A DNA stretch of 64,000 nt from Rhizophagus irregularis (Eukaryota; Glomeromycota; Glomeromycetes; Glomerales; Glomeraceae). Below the pieces are notes generated by a model that was given only the letters and a program-made list of their open reading frames with translations, made no database searches and had not been told where the DNA came from. This document shows, in pieces, positions 22,559-34,900 of the stretch. The stretch spans positions 558,001 to 622,000 of the forward strand of contig NC_089454.1 of assembly GCF_026210795.1 (NCBI RefSeq), in the 5' to 3' direction. Every line of letters starts with the position of its first letter. Position 1 is the first letter of the stretch. A program made the position numbers and the translations under genes.

Positions 22559-23153
22559 ATACTCAAACCACAACATATTGTAAAAAAAATATGAAAAATA
22601 CGCGTATATCCTATTTTCATACCTTGCTTAACAGCTCCACTATTTATTTAAAAAACGGCTTTTTTCTTTTCTTTTGTATGTGGGTAGGTGGGTACATTTT
22701 TCCTTTCTTTTATTCTTTTCTTTCGTATGTGAGTGGCGGGTACATTTTCTTTTCTTTATTCTTGCTTTTATTCTTGCTTTTCGTATGTGGGTGTCTTACT
22801 ATGTTGAATATATAAACTAAAGTGTCCCAAAGTATTGTTAATATTGTAAAAAGATAATTAAAGTATACTTTAAAAAGAAAAAAGAAGAGACGAACTAAAA
22901 TACCGTAAAGTATTAATATAAAAGACAAGAGAAAAGCGTATTTTTGAAAATAAACAAAAAAAATCTCATTAATAAACGCGAATTTTAGCTATTTTTAGAT
23001 ATCACATGCATGATATCACATGCATGTAATTAAAGTGATTTTAATTGGTTAATTTTAATTTATTATTACATCATGCATATGATTTTATTGGTTAAAATTT
23101 TATACGATACAAATTAAAATAATTATTTTATTATATTTATATAATTAATATAA

Positions 23154-26100
23154 TTATATGGCTGTAAAATAAAAATTATTTTTTATCCAAATTCTATTTG
23201 TAGTATCGTGATTTGGTAGTTGGCACCTTTCTGAATTACAATTATGAATAAAATGTACTTTTTGAACATTATCTATTACAGTAATTGGAAAAATACATCT
23301 CCATTTATCTCCTGTGCATAGACGGTAAAGTGGACATTTTAATACTGAATGTTCAACCATAAGTTATCTTCAAACCAACTCACAACAATAAATGCATAAT
23401 ATTTGTTATTGTTACCCTTAGGTTGAAAGATACCTTTGATTATTGCATAAGATTCTTCATGATCTTCTTTCATAAATTGCGATAAAATCATCGGATTTGA
23501 TGAAGTAACTTTTGAAAGGATACCATTTTCTTCTTCAATCATATATGATGCAAATTTGTACCAACTAATTGAAGAGTTTATAAGTGCCGCCTCAAACTTC
23601 ATATCCACATAAGATAAAAACAATTCAGTTTTAAAATTATGTAAAGTTAAAAGAAGTTTATCACGTTCCTGCTTTGGCATTCTTTTTTTTAATGAAATAT
23701 TGGAAATAAAGTTTACTGGAGCCCTATGAAAAAAGTCTGTGTGATTTTTGTTGAAAAATCATTCAATTAAATTCACTACGATTTCTGTATATTTGACCAT
23801 ACAATAATTGTGCTAAAAATTGCAATAAATCACACAATTATTGCATGGTAATTCATTCAATAATTATCCTATTTTTGACCTGAATTTATACAATTATTGT
23901 GTGATTTTTGAGCCAAATTTTTTTAGGCCATATTTTAGGAATTATAGGTTAAATTTTACAGTAATAACAGGCAATTTATAAAGTGAAATTATGAATTTTT
24001 TTTATTGACTTAAAATATAAAAAATATACACAATATTTCATAAATAAAATACTAAATTTGATATAATCATAAATATAAAAATTTGTAAGAAAATAAAATA
24101 AAATAAAGTATGTTAGTAACATGAAAGTAAATTAGTATTATCAAAGAAGAAAGTAAATTATTAGTGTAAGTAAATTATTAGTATTAAATAAAAAAGTATG
24201 AAGTTAGTGAAGAAAGCAAATTAGTAGTGTTAAAAAGTACTAAATTATTAGTGTTAGTAATAAAAAAGTATGAAGTTAGTGAAGAAAGCAAATTAGTAGT
24301 GTTAAAAAGTAAATTATTAGTATTAGTAATAAAAAAAAGTATGAAGTTAGTGAAGAAAGCAAGTTAGTAACATTAAAATGTAAAAAGTTAGGAAAATAAA
24401 AAGATAATGAACACAAGTTTTTCTTACCTGATATTTTAAAAGAAAGTTGAAGAAAAGTTAAAAGGTTAAAAAAACATAAACAAAAACATTTCGCGTCGTC
24501 ATATTTATTTTGACGATCAGATCACGTGATCAACATATATAATTTTAAGAGTTGATTTTTACCGCATAATTCTGGCCAAATTATAATTCCGGTCAGAACT
24601 AATTGTGTAACCTAATAAAAAGTTTTTGACTTTTTTTTAGTTACAAGATGATACAAAAATTTCACCAATGGGTCCAGAAAATGCCCATTTATAAGCAAAT
24701 ATGCAGTTGAATTTTATGTAACCTTACTGCATAAATCACTTTACTTAGGAAAATCTATTTGTAATGGTTAAAAGTGGCTACATTCGACCCTAAAAGTGGT
24801 CAAATGTAACCATACAGGTAAGATGGAAAGTAGTATAGTAGGATTACCCAAAAATTGCTTTCTGTATCTAAATTTAAGTCTATTTTCAAGTTGTACAATA
24901 ATCACAATTTTTATTGTACAAAAATTGAATGTTTTCTGTATCCTAAATTTAAGTTGTATAAAAATCACACAAAAATTGAACATTTTCTATATCTTAAATT
25001 TAAGTTGTACAAAAATTGCATACTTTTAATATGCTTTGAAAAACTTCATAGCTATTTTTATCCAAAAATCTGCAATAATTGTACAATTTCCACACGGACT
25101 TGAACAAATATTGTACAAAAATTGGATGATTTTTTTTCATAGGGGAGATATAACTAAATTAAAAGATTAGTAAATATAAATATCAAACATGTACTATTAT
25201 ATGCAATAAAATACTTACTTTTTGTATCATCATCATCGTCTTGAACTTGTTCAGTTGCTTCAGTTGAATATTTATCTTCTGTAACATACCAATTTAAAAA
25301 TAATTGTCCAAAATTTGAATTTGTAAATCCAGTACAAGATCTATTAAATCTTGGATCAATACCACCATCTGCTAAATGTCGAATTGCAAATAAAGTATTG
25401 TAACGCTTTAATAAATCTAAATCTATGTTTTTGCAATTAGTTTTTGGTACCATCCCCTTAAAAATACGATGGACCATTTCTTTTATACCAACTTGGGTAT
25501 TAATAAGTGTTCCAAAGGTTTTAGCATGCATCAAAAGATGCATATTAACGTGTATGTTTGGTAAATTAACAAAATTTACAAAAACCTATAAAAAGTAAAA
25601 TATTGTTAATTATTTGAAATTATTCCACATTTCAATATCAAATTTGTAACTATACCTTTGGAAGGATTGAAAACTCTTCTTCAAGACATTGTTGCAATTC
25701 CTCATAGCTATCTGATGTAAATTTCTTGTTAAAAACCGCTTTCATAGTTTTTGCAATATGTATCCAACAAGCCGAATATAATAATTTTTGGAACTGAAGC
25801 CCTAAAAGCTCGAAATGCATCAATTCTTTGTTGAATCAAATTGGCTGTTTCATTACGTTTGATACTTGGATTCTTTTAAAAACTGGTTTAACAAAAATGG
25901 CATAATCATAGCTAATCTAAGTAAATCCGACATCATAAAACTATTGTAGTGAGTAATCGGATTTGTAAGCGGACCATCTTTTTGGGATTTCAAAATTTTT
26001 CCAAATTTCGATAAAATTATCTTCTCCTTCTCGTGAAAATAATTCACAAGTTAATTTTAGTAGCCACCCAATCTTTCCTGCAGTCGCACGATAAACATCC

Positions 26101-28216
26101 TGCTGGCGTTCTGTAAATGTCTTTCCCTTTTTTAATTTATCTAAAATACTAGGTAATGATCGTAAACCGTATTCCGTACAAAGTTGATCTCTTAACGACA
26201 TTATAGTCTCATGAGAAATTTTTAAGATTTCTTCGTCTGTAATATGATGATAACGTAATGTTGTTACGATATCCTGATTGTGAGCACTCAATGATTCTTT
26301 AGTAGTTTTACAAGTACGACAACCCTTATTTGCATTACGTCTAAATTTATTTTTTAAAAAATTTTAATAGTTGTCATAAAATTATATTATTATATTATTA
26401 ACTAAGTTGAAAAAATACCTTAAGACTTCCTGTCATATCGTTACCTTGAGGTAAATCTGCCGTAATAACGCCTAAACCAGCAATTATCCATGCATCTTGT
26501 GCCTTGGACAGTCATCACCTTTCCTTTCTCTAATTCCTTCATTTCTGAAATGAATGGTATCATAAATTTGTCAAATTTTCCTCCAAATGGGATAAACCCA
26601 ATAACAAAATGGTTCTTTATTAGCTTTCTTTGATGTGCTGGCATATTTCCAAACTGTACATAAACACCACCTAGAGAATGGTATACATTTCTAAATGTAC
26701 CAAAATCATCATAATAAAGATCTAAAAACAGCTTATAGATTGGCATAGATGATGATGGTGGATTTCTAATAGAAATGTAATCAGATGGATGTAGGTATGA
26801 AAGCTTTACATTACGAACGTGCCAACGGTCATTACATTTATAAATTATTTCACTAATCCGCAATGAACCATCAGGAATATTTTGATGTCGAAACATCATC
26901 AATATAGTTACTTTTTCTAAAATTTGAGAAGTCATTATAATTAAAAATGGTTCGTCTTGTAACCATACTTCACCGGTAATAGAACGACGTTGTCTTGGTA
27001 ACCCTTTTAAATTTCCGGGTAAATCACTATATTCCAAAATTTTTTGAATTCGTAACTGATAATATCCATCATGATTTTTTAAAATTGATCTTAATCTTCC
27101 AAGTTTTTTTTGACCATTATCATCATGATAGTAAACAAAATCACCAGATCGGTACAATACTATTTATTAAAAATAAATAACTTTAATAAATATTATCAAT
27201 GATAATAAATTATAATTGTATCAAAGTGTATTAATTTATAACCTTCTGATATTAATATTTCGTGTTGTCCAAAAAGTGTGGATTCCCCCATAAATTTCCA
27301 TGCCAAAATTCTGATTTTTCTTCAGAATTAATGCCGGGTCCAAAATACATATGCTTCATTAGCATCGGATTATTAAGAACACGCCATATAATTTCACTAA
27401 TTGAGAGTTGATACGAAAGTTTTGATCCTCGTGAGGTTGATGGAGTTTTTTTTGGTGAAATTTTAATAGACTTTGTTATTATTGGTAGGAGAGGAAGACG
27501 TTTTCTCCATGATTGGAATCTTCGGATATTTTTTACCACATGGGTAGGTTCAAATTGAGAATTGTGAATGATATCGACAAGATCTTCATATGCTTTCGTA
27601 GAAACATTATGTTTCGAAATGAAGCCAGCAAAATAATGCCGTAGTTGTATAATTATCAAAGTACGGTGCAAATTGACCATTGCAGAACGGTATCTTGTCT
27701 TCATCTAACGCTTCAACGATTTGATGTATTTCTTCCTCTTCGTTATTACGTTCCTCTTCATCGTAATTACGTTCCTCTTCATCGTTATTACATTCCTCTT
27801 CCACTTGATTATTATTATCATCATTATTACCTTCATCCTCCTCCTCTTCGTCATTGTTTTCATTATTATCTTCCTCCTCTTCCTCCTCTTCATAATTGTA
27901 TTCGTTATCACTTTCTTCTTCCTCTTCAGATCGATTGAATTGACATTATCTTGCGAAAATATCATCTCATCATTGTAGTCTGAGGATTAATTGATCCATA
28001 TGCATTATCGTCATCATTAATGTCTTGAAAACTTAAATCATCTTTACGATCATACTGAAAGTCCATGTCATCGTTATCGTTATCAGGTGAACGTACAGGC
28101 GAACGAATTGCCACTCTCTCGTCAGAATCTGTTGTCTCATTAGGTTTGCTGTAAGAAAACCGATTTCGAATTCAAATTGGCTCTATTGGCTTGTTGCGAC
28201 TATATCGTCTTCTCAT
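23154..28216 (-). pseudogene. Gene B: Plavaka/CACTA-like transposase, left copy, broken
   Basis: A multi-exon transposase read toward the outer end. The N-terminus is Asp/Glu/Asn-rich. It is followed by a core with LFLDLYYDDFG (about 26720), GFIPFGGKFDKFMIPF, a CRTCK zinc pair (about 26315), NPITHYNSFMMSDLLRLAM (about 25950), and a C-terminal HVNMHLLMHAKTFGTLINTQ block (about 25525) placed like the late catalytic region of Plavaka/KDZ transposases. Lesions: CGA to TGA stop near 28170, a 1-nt loss near 27980, a 1-nt gain near 26500 after VMTVQG, frame breaks near 25990, and a 1423-bp transposon inside the last exon. The splice donor after exon 3 (AAG|GTATAG) is intact here but mutated in the right copy. 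Family assignment is from motif order only. Confidence 0.65.
23722..25144. mobile_element. 1423-bp TIR element inserted in transposase exon
   Basis: CCCTATGAAAAAA at the left and TTTTTTTCATAGGG at the right form a 13-14 bp inverted repeat. The right transposon copy has the uninterrupted sequence (TTTACTAGAGATATAAC on this strand); here GAG lies on both sides, a probable 3-bp (GGAG, 4-bp, if the left G is included) duplication. No transposase is present. The interior has CAATAATTGTG hairpins (23800-23900), three units of about 76 bp with AAGTATGAAGTTAGTGAAG (24195-24372), a dispersed repeat shared with 1-215 (24540-24770), and three units of about 60 bp with CTAAATTTAAGTTGTA (24860-25020). It is a composite non-autonomous element. 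Confidence 0.85.
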
Positions 28217-28439
28217 CTTTATAACAATTTAAAATAATTCAAATTTAATTAGAATTTTATAAATTCAATTAGAACTAAATTTATTAAATACTATTAGTGT
28301 GTCGGCAAAAAAAAAAAATGCAATTAAGTAATCAATTCGGTTAAATTACTGCCGATTTGGCTACACAAAATTTAGGGTCAATTAAACCGGCTGTATATAG
28401 TTAATGACAATTGGTATATTATCGAAAATAGTCATTTAT

Positions 28440-28635
28440 TGAATGAAAATAAAATAAAATATATAATAATATAAAACATAATAATAAAATAAAATAAAAC
28501 ATATAATAATATAAACATAATAATAATTAAATAAAATAAAACATATAATAATAAAATAAAATAAAACATAATATTAAAATAAAATAAAACATAATAATAA
28601 AATAAAATAAAATATATTAAAATAATAAAATAAAA
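28440..28635. repeat. ATAAAATAAAAC low-complexity tract, left copy
   Basis: A run of AAAATAAAATAAAACATAATA units between gene A and the start of gene B, mirrored at 44570-44765. It probably forms the 3' flank of gene A and the promoter-side spacer of gene B. No other signal. Confidence 0.6.
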
Positions 28636-28674
28636 AATAAAAAATCAATGACGCCTCGGTGAGAGCCCGCGCTC

Positions 28675-29267
28675 TCAGTGGTAGGGAGATCGAGAACGAG
28701 AGCGCCTGCACTCTCGGTGGTGAGGAGATCGAACGAACCAGCCGCCTGCGCTCTCAGTGGTAGCAGGGAGCGGAGCGAGCCGCCTGCGCTCTCTATACTC
28801 GTATGTCCTACGATCCATCCTATTTCTCCGGGCGGCCCGGACTAATGCTTAAAACAAAGCAAGTATTAATATAAATGCAATGAATTAATGAAAAAATCAG
28901 TTAAATAATAAATACTTACGCTCCACTCTCCAAAACTCGTCAGAGAGTTCCTGGTGGAATCTCTCGTCATGCAAAGTCGGAGTACGAGTGGGATATTTTT
29001 CAGGATTTCTGTTTATTAATCTCTCTAAATTCTCGTACCCCGACTTTAGCGCATTCCATTTCTCTCTACATTGTTTTCTAGTTGGCCTGAATATGTGGTT
29101 GTTTCGTATATCACGAGCAATTCCACGCCATAATTGGTTTTGGTCATGTAACCTCATTGTGGCGAATAAGGGCGATAGGCCCGACGACGCTGAATTAAGG
29201 TCAAAGCAGCGTCATCGGGCCATTGAATGTATACTGGAAGATTTGCGTTTAAGTTTAATGCTGCCAT
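28675..29267 (-). pseudogene. Gene A: Myb/SANT-like plus RS tail, left copy, frameshifted
   Basis: This is the left copy of the gene at 43961-44518. Exon 1 is 29267-28920 and exon 2 is 28847-28675, with GT/AG borders at the same places. Exon 1 has lost one A near 29178 (TATCGCCC here, TATCAGCCC in the right copy), which puts the Myb/SANT part out of frame with the start codon. The exon 2 tail is 12 codons longer than in the right copy and has a partly different composition, so the Arg-Ser tail is a fast-changing tandem-repeat region. Confidence 0.7.
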
Positions 29268-29324
29268 TATTAAATATTATTAGTTTGACGGGGAAAAATG
29301 TCAAGAAAAGGCTCTATATTTATA

Positions 29325-29745
29325 ATAAATTTATTATGATTTCTTTGAGTTTATTTTTACGATCTTGTCTAAATTTTTTAGTTCTAATGCAATCATCCTT
29401 AATTAATTTATTTAACATTGAATACACACATAATTTTTTTTTGATTTCTTTGAGTTTATTTTTACGATCTTGTCTAAATTTTTTAGTTCTAATGCAATCA
29501 TCCTTAATTAATTTATTTAACAATGAATACACACATAATTTTTTTTTGATTTCTTTTTCAAATATTTTTACGATCTGTTTCAGTTCTAATGCAATCATCT
29601 TTAATTAATTTATTTAACATTGAATACACACATATTTTTTTTTGATTTCTTTGAGTTTATTTTTACGATCTTGCCTAAATTTTTTAGTTCTAATGCAATC
29701 ATCTTTAATTAATTTATTTAACATTGAATACACTCAATTTTTTGA
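29325..29745. repeat. Four tandem units of about 107 bp upstream of gene A, left copy
   Basis: Each unit contains TTTGATTTCTTTGAGTTTAT, TTTTACGATCTTG, AGTTCTAATGCAATCATC and TTAATTAATTTATTTAACA. The array starts about 60 bp upstream of the gene A start codon and lies in the interval shared with the divergent gene C, so it may be a regulatory or binding array. The mirror array is 43495-43905. Short frames through it are repeat artefacts. Confidence 0.8.
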
Positions 29746-30963
29746 TTTATCAATTTATTTTAAAAATATAATTATAGTAATATTGCATTAATTAATATAT
29801 ATAAATAAAAATAAATAAACAAATTCTATTAATAAAAAATGAGTTAAAATGTTATCTTTATACTTTATAATTATAAAATATAATATTTTAAATCACGCAT
29901 GTCCTTCGATTATATTTCATATTACACTGCGATGATATATTACAATTATACTGAATTTTAAGCTAACCTTAATTTACACCGTAACGAACTTAATTCGATC
30001 TTAATTTACTCCGTTTTAGGAATATTATCGAACAATTAAACAAATGATTAGTTGCATACGACTTGTATTATTTGAATAGTTGATACTTTATATACCGATA
30101 TTTGATTACACCAATATGTATTAAAACTCTTTCCTATCAGTAATTTCACAATTTCAATCAATATATCGGTATTTTTCAAATATCATTGTAAGTCTACTAC
30201 TGTAGATCCCATCTATTTTTTATGTAATCAATCCAAGAGGCTTACACTAAATAGATATGGCTTAGTTAGATAGGATCATCACATGGTTCATTGGCTCAGT
30301 TATTTTTCCGTCGAAGTACCAGGATCTTATAAATTTTTTTTCTTGCATGTCATCGTATCACACATAAAAATGGAAATTCAAAACGTAATATTCCATTAAT
30401 TTCTTCTCACTCCTTTTCTTCTACTGATCATTTTTCTTCTCACCTTTTCTTCTTCTACCGATCATTTTTCTTCTCACCTTTCCATTATTTTTCTTCTCAT
30501 TCCACGTATAGCCTGAAAAATATAATAAATTTGAAACCGTAAAATTGATTTGAGGTAATCTTCCATGTAAAAAAAAATTTCACTGAATGAAATTCGATAT
30601 TGTAATAATTTATTTATATTAATTAAATTTAATTTTCGATCTTCTAGAAATCATAATTTTTAGTTTTCCCATCTCCCGATATTTTTAACTGATCCTGCAT
30701 TCTACACGATACACAATGATATTAAGATCACGTATATTTTCCAATTAAATACTACAATCATAATTACAATAGCTAAAATCTCAAAATTATATCACGATAA
30801 CCTCGCCCTTTTTTTTGTTCATTCAATATTTATCATCTACTTTTTTGAGCAAGAAAGTTGCTCTACATTTTTTATTCATTCATATTTTCTCGATAAATAT
30901 CACCTACTTTTAAACAAAAAGGTTGTTCCACTTTTTTTTTCGCTCATATTTTTTTTTTATATT

Positions 30964-32127
30964 ATGACGACTAAACGTAAATTACCTAATAAATCGTCTG
31001 ATGATAATCAAGAAATGGAAGTTGAAGGAGGTATGTAGATATAACTCTTTTGTAAATTTATAGTAAGTTTTGCTTATATAGTTATATGTAAGAAGAATAA
31101 TTAATAAATACCAAAAATATGTATAATAGGATCGAAAAGAAAACAAATTACGAAAAAAGAAGAGATATTGACATTGAGAAAGCCAATCAGTTGATGAAAA
31201 AAAGTAAAAATAGTAATAAAGAAGCTGCCGAATCTGCTGATAAAGAAGTTATAGTAGTAAATGAAAAAAGAAGTAATGATGATGATGATGACGATGATGA
31301 TGATGATGATGATGATGATAATGATGATGATGATGAGAGTAAGACGGAAGATCATAAAAAACCCGAAGTATTTCAATCAAAGTCAAATTTAGAAATAGTT
31401 GCTTGGCTCGTCGACCATCCGGAAATTTTAAGATTGGCACTGAAATGAACAATACGGATGTTGCTATCTCATCATCCAGTAAAATTACGGACGTAAGTAT
31501 TAAATTAACATGATTTTATTATGTCTAAATCTTTTAAATAATGTATTTTTAATATTTTAGGATAAAATTCGTCTATGGGACGAAAGTGTCAAGTGTCTTT
31601 TTTTACGTGCAAGAAGTCCGCGTGGTGAAGTTTTTGATGAGTTGATAACAAAAATTTTCAAAATAAAAATACATTCGAACGAAGCTAAAAGCTACCTCGA
31701 AAAAACCCGAAAATTTTTTATCGATTTCAGAAATAAGTTTAACCAAATTATTTTAACTTCTAGAAGAATTTAAAGAAATAAGAAAAAACAGGTATTTATT
31801 TAATTGTTTCGTAGCTAACCAAATAGTGCTGTTTGTATTAATTATTAATTTAATTATAGAGCATCTACTGGAAGTTTATCTCAAAAGGAACTTATAGATT
31901 ACGTTGATGAAGAATTTGTCCAAAAGATTTTAAGCCGACAGCTTGTAGCTGTTAATATTTCAGAATTAACAAGAAATGGAGATTCAAATATTCTGGTTGA
32001 TTTCGTAAGAGAAACCTTTAAGATTTCGTGGAACAGAAAAAATTTGTCCGCCGTTAAAGAATTAGATAATATGACCAAAAAATTAACGATTCTTAGGAGC
32101 GGAAATAAGATCGTTGATTCTTTATCA
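30964..32127 (+). pseudogene. Gene C: Lys-rich/poly-Asp protein, left copy, frameshifted
   Basis: The start MTTKRKLPNKSSDDNQEMEVEG is followed by an intron of about 100 bp (GTATGT...ATAG), then a KRKQITKK basic stretch and an Asp run of about 14 residues (31275-31320). Next come LVDHPEILRLAL, an exon with KIRLWDESVKCLFLRARSP (from 31560) and an exon ending ELDNMTKKLTI...VDSLS before GTAAGT at 32128. Relative to the right copy there is one A too few near 31150 and a lost base near 31440, so the frame breaks twice. The family is not recognised. Basic then acidic composition suggests a nuclear protein. It is divergent from gene A. Confidence 0.6.
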
Positions 32128-33289
32128 GTAAGTTATTTTATTTATACTGTACTGATACTTCATATCCTTTAATCATAGTTATTAATAATAATATTAAATT
32201 ATACATAGTTATAAATCTTAGCAAACGCTCTAATTTTTTTATAAAATTATGCATTTTATAACGATATTACATTGAATAAATTTAGTAAATTTTACAAGCA
32301 AATGATAATATGAAACATCATTATTCTAAACATTATACCATAATGTTAAGTGATAATAATATAAAATAAAATGGATGTATAAAACTATAAAATGTTTCCG
32401 TTCTTAAGATATAACATTTTCAAGTTTAAAAAGTAATTGTGTTTTGTTAAAAATGGAATGGTTATTATATGACGTTTCTTCTTTAGATATACGGCCTAAA
32501 TATCTCTATATATTTGACGTTCTTATACAGATCAAAAAGAATACATTTGCGTAACATTTGCGTAAAGTAAGAACTTTAAAGTTTAAGCCAATTCTGACTG
32601 GTAATTTACAAAATAACAAACACATTTCTTAAAAAAAATTCTGAATCAGAATACTTTTCCGGTTTCCATCTTCGATTCTGCAAAAAATTGAAAAGTTCAG
32701 GTGATAATTTAAGAAATATTCACCTATAAAGAGACTAAACAATTATCAGGTTGATCAAGTTCGTGTAATACCAAATTTAATAAATTGTCTGATTAAATGA
32801 TCGCGTATATTAAATGATCGCGTATATTATAAGGCTATAAGGCCTATTAATTCCTAAAAAGTCAATTTAACCACTATTTTATTTAACCGCTATTTATTTG
32901 TACGTTTTTTTTTTTGAAAAAAAAAAACTTTCTTTCTGAAAGTGAGTCTTCCTCCTATACCGTTTGCCGTCGTGCATAGTGTGTTATAGGAAAAGGCGGA
33001 CTTGAATTATATAGGTGTAAGCTTATGTTATATAGGCGTAAAGCTTATATAATTAACGCAACGAAAATCCTTTAATCAAAGCTTAAAATAGGCATGATGG
33101 GATATTCTCATATATCATGAGCTCTGTCTGTTCGAAGTGTCGTTTTATATATAATTAAGTAGGCTTAAGTCGTAAGTAACTTTTTTATAACATTGATTAT
33201 TGGAGAATTAAGTGGCAAAAATAATTTTTAGTTTGTAAGACTTTTTAACTCCATACCAACTTGTGTGCGTTTGGCGTGTAATTAATTCC
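32128..33289. other. Element interior between genes C and D, left copy
   Basis: About 1.2 kb more GC-balanced than the rest but without a convincing exon. It contains a short direct repeat ATTAAATGATCGCGTATATT (about 32790-32830). It may include unrecognised 3' exons of gene C, or promoter sequence. The mirror region in the right copy is 39918-41085. Confidence 0.45.
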
Positions 33290-33379
33290 CTAACCCTTGA
33301 CCCACTCGTGGGTTAGGTAGGTTGCTTTGCACTTCTTGCAGCCTACCTTATAATGGGTTTTAGGTCCACGTTTGCCCAT
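33290..33379 (-). CDS. 29-aa micro-ORF with KRGPK and CKKC, left copy
   Basis: Begins MGKRGPKTHYKVGCKKCKAT and ends THEWVKG. KRGPK resembles an AT-hook-like patch and CKKC a half zinc site, so it may be one exon of a DNA-binding protein. The mirror copy is 39834-39917. The frame is conserved in both copies except for the last residues. It is below the usual gene-calling length and has no confirmed splice partners. Confidence 0.35.
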   Translation of the reverse strand: MGKRGPKTHYKVGCKKCKATYLTHEWVKG

Positions 33380-33488
33380 TTAAAATTTATTAAACAGGAT
33401 GTCATTCGTCCAAACACATTGCAACGTTTGTTGATGAAGCTATAGTTGTCTAATAAAAGTTCGCTTTGCCAGGCAATTTATGGTGGAT

Positions 33489-33794
33489 TCAATGGATCAA
33501 ATTACAAACAACAATAATGCAGTCATATGAGAATTCCAGGCCAAAGAATAAGGGTGAATTGTCAAAGTTGAGAATATATTTGTATTTTTTTTTTAAAGCC
33601 GTCATTCTCATGAACTTTTTCATTGTATTTCTAAATTCAATGATTTTGGTAATGATGAAACTGCAGTTGTTTATAGGGGTTTCCCGCCAAACTTCTGAGG
33701 TGAATTTATGTCTGGTGTTTTCGAATATACTTATCCTTTTTGCAATAGAGTCGTAGCGAGTCTTCTTAAAGCGTACCTGTGACACCCCATCCAA
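33489..33794 (-). CDS. Gene D: 101-aa unknown protein, left copy
   Basis: An uninterrupted frame starting MDGVSQVRFKKTRYDSIAKR and ending CNLIH. It differs from the right copy (39419-39724) at a single residue (Asn here, Asp there, in IIEFRNTMKK). The first half is basic and the second ends hydrophobic (FSYDCIIVVCNLI). No known domain was recognised. A 96-codon frame exists on the other strand, but its Phe/Leu/Ile-rich composition is less protein-like. It could be one exon of a larger transposon gene. Confidence 0.45.
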   Translation of the reverse strand: MDGVSQVRFKKTRYDSIAKRISIFENTRHKFTSEVWRETPINNCSFIITKIIEFRNTMKKFMRMTALKKKYKYILNFDNSPLFFGLEFSYDCIIVVCNLIH

Positions 33795-34089
33795 CTTGGG
33801 CAGTGTCGCTGAATCTAAAGCAAGGTACCCGGTTAATCCTCAACTTTGGGTTGATGAGTTATGATTCTGGAGTATTAAGGCATAATGTTTTGACTTACAT
33901 CACCAATTTAACTCATAATTCTAATTTATTGAATTAGTTTATTATAGATTTATTGATATTTTTTTTTATCTGTTATATAATATTTAAACTAATGTATACT
34001 TTATCTGTAATTAAAATTGTTATTGTAATAAATAACCGGTAACTTAAATCTATTGAAATTAACTTTTAAATTAGATTACAAATTATTAA

Positions 34090-34900
34090 AATATTATAAA
34101 ACGATATTTGATTGATTTGATATTTTTATAGATAATATCATTTTGATATTATTTTGATACTGAATTAATATTAAAATAATATTATATTGATATTGCATTT
34201 ATTAAAAAAAATCATTATTGTTATAACAATATCAAAATGATATCGTTTCGTTATTTGTCAATATCGATTAGATAATTATAAAGTGATATCTTTACGATAT
34301 CATATTGATATTGAATTAATGTTAGAACGATATCATATTAATATCGTATTTACTTTCTATTTTTCATTATTGTTATAACAATATCGAAATATCGATATGA
34401 TATCGATTTGATGTTTCGTCAATATCGTTATGATGTCGATTAGATAATTATAAAGTGATATCTTTACGATATCATATTGATATTGAATTAATGTTGAAAC
34501 GATATCATATTAATATCGTATTTACTTTCTATTTTTCATTATTGTTATAACAATATCGAAATATCAATATGATATCGATTTGATGTTTCGTCAATATCGT
34601 TATGATGTCAATTAGATAATTATAAAGTGATATCTTTACGATATCATATTGATATTGAATTAATGTTGGAACGATATCATATTAATATCGTATTTACTTC
34701 CCATTTTTCAAAAAATTCATTGTTGTTATAACAATATCGAAATGATATCGATCTGATATTTTTTCAAACAAATATCTTTACGATATTATTTCGATATATT
34801 GAATTAATATTGAAATGATATCATTGCGATATCATAATGATATCATTTGCAAATCGATATCGCCACGATATTTATTTAACATCATTATTATATCAATTCG
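34090..34900. repeat. Inner subterminal GATATC array, left copy
   Basis: About three units of roughly 175 bp containing AAAGTGATATCTTTACGATA, TCATATTGATATTGAATTAA and TTATAACAATATCGAAAT, preceded and followed by degenerate GATAT-rich sequence. It differs from the outer array in unit length and sequence but shares GATATC and GAATTAAT words. The mirror array is 38310-39120. It is probably the transposase-binding zone of the inner end. Confidence 0.75.

Larger units (their letters stand above)
21842..22795 (+). promoter_or_regulatory. Repeated CGTATGTGAGTGG motif cluster
   Basis: Variants of CGTATGTGRGTGG followed by GGTACATTTT or GGATACGTC occur near 21979, 22674, 22717 and 22779, with a partial copy near 21842. 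Most are preceded by pyrimidine-rich TTTTATTCTTTTCTT tracts. The same cluster appears inverted in the right copy (48965-49770). It lies between the transposase 3' end and the outer array, so it could be a protein-binding region or a decayed promoter. The function is unknown. Confidence 0.4.

Noticed and set aside
27705-27978. Lys/Arg/Met-rich and Phe/Ile-rich frames around the acidic part of the transposase
   Set aside because: Shadow frames of the GAA/GAT-rich exon 1; the acidic frame continues into conserved transposase sequence.
31101-31376. Hydrophobic poly-Ile and poly-His frames on the other strand of gene C
   Set aside because: They are the antisense readings of the GAT codons that encode the Asp run.
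33466-33756. 96-codon plus-strand frame opposite gene D
   Set aside because: Composition is Phe/Leu/Ile/Val-rich and untypical; the minus-strand frame has a normal residue mix. The case is not closed, since both frames are open in both copies.
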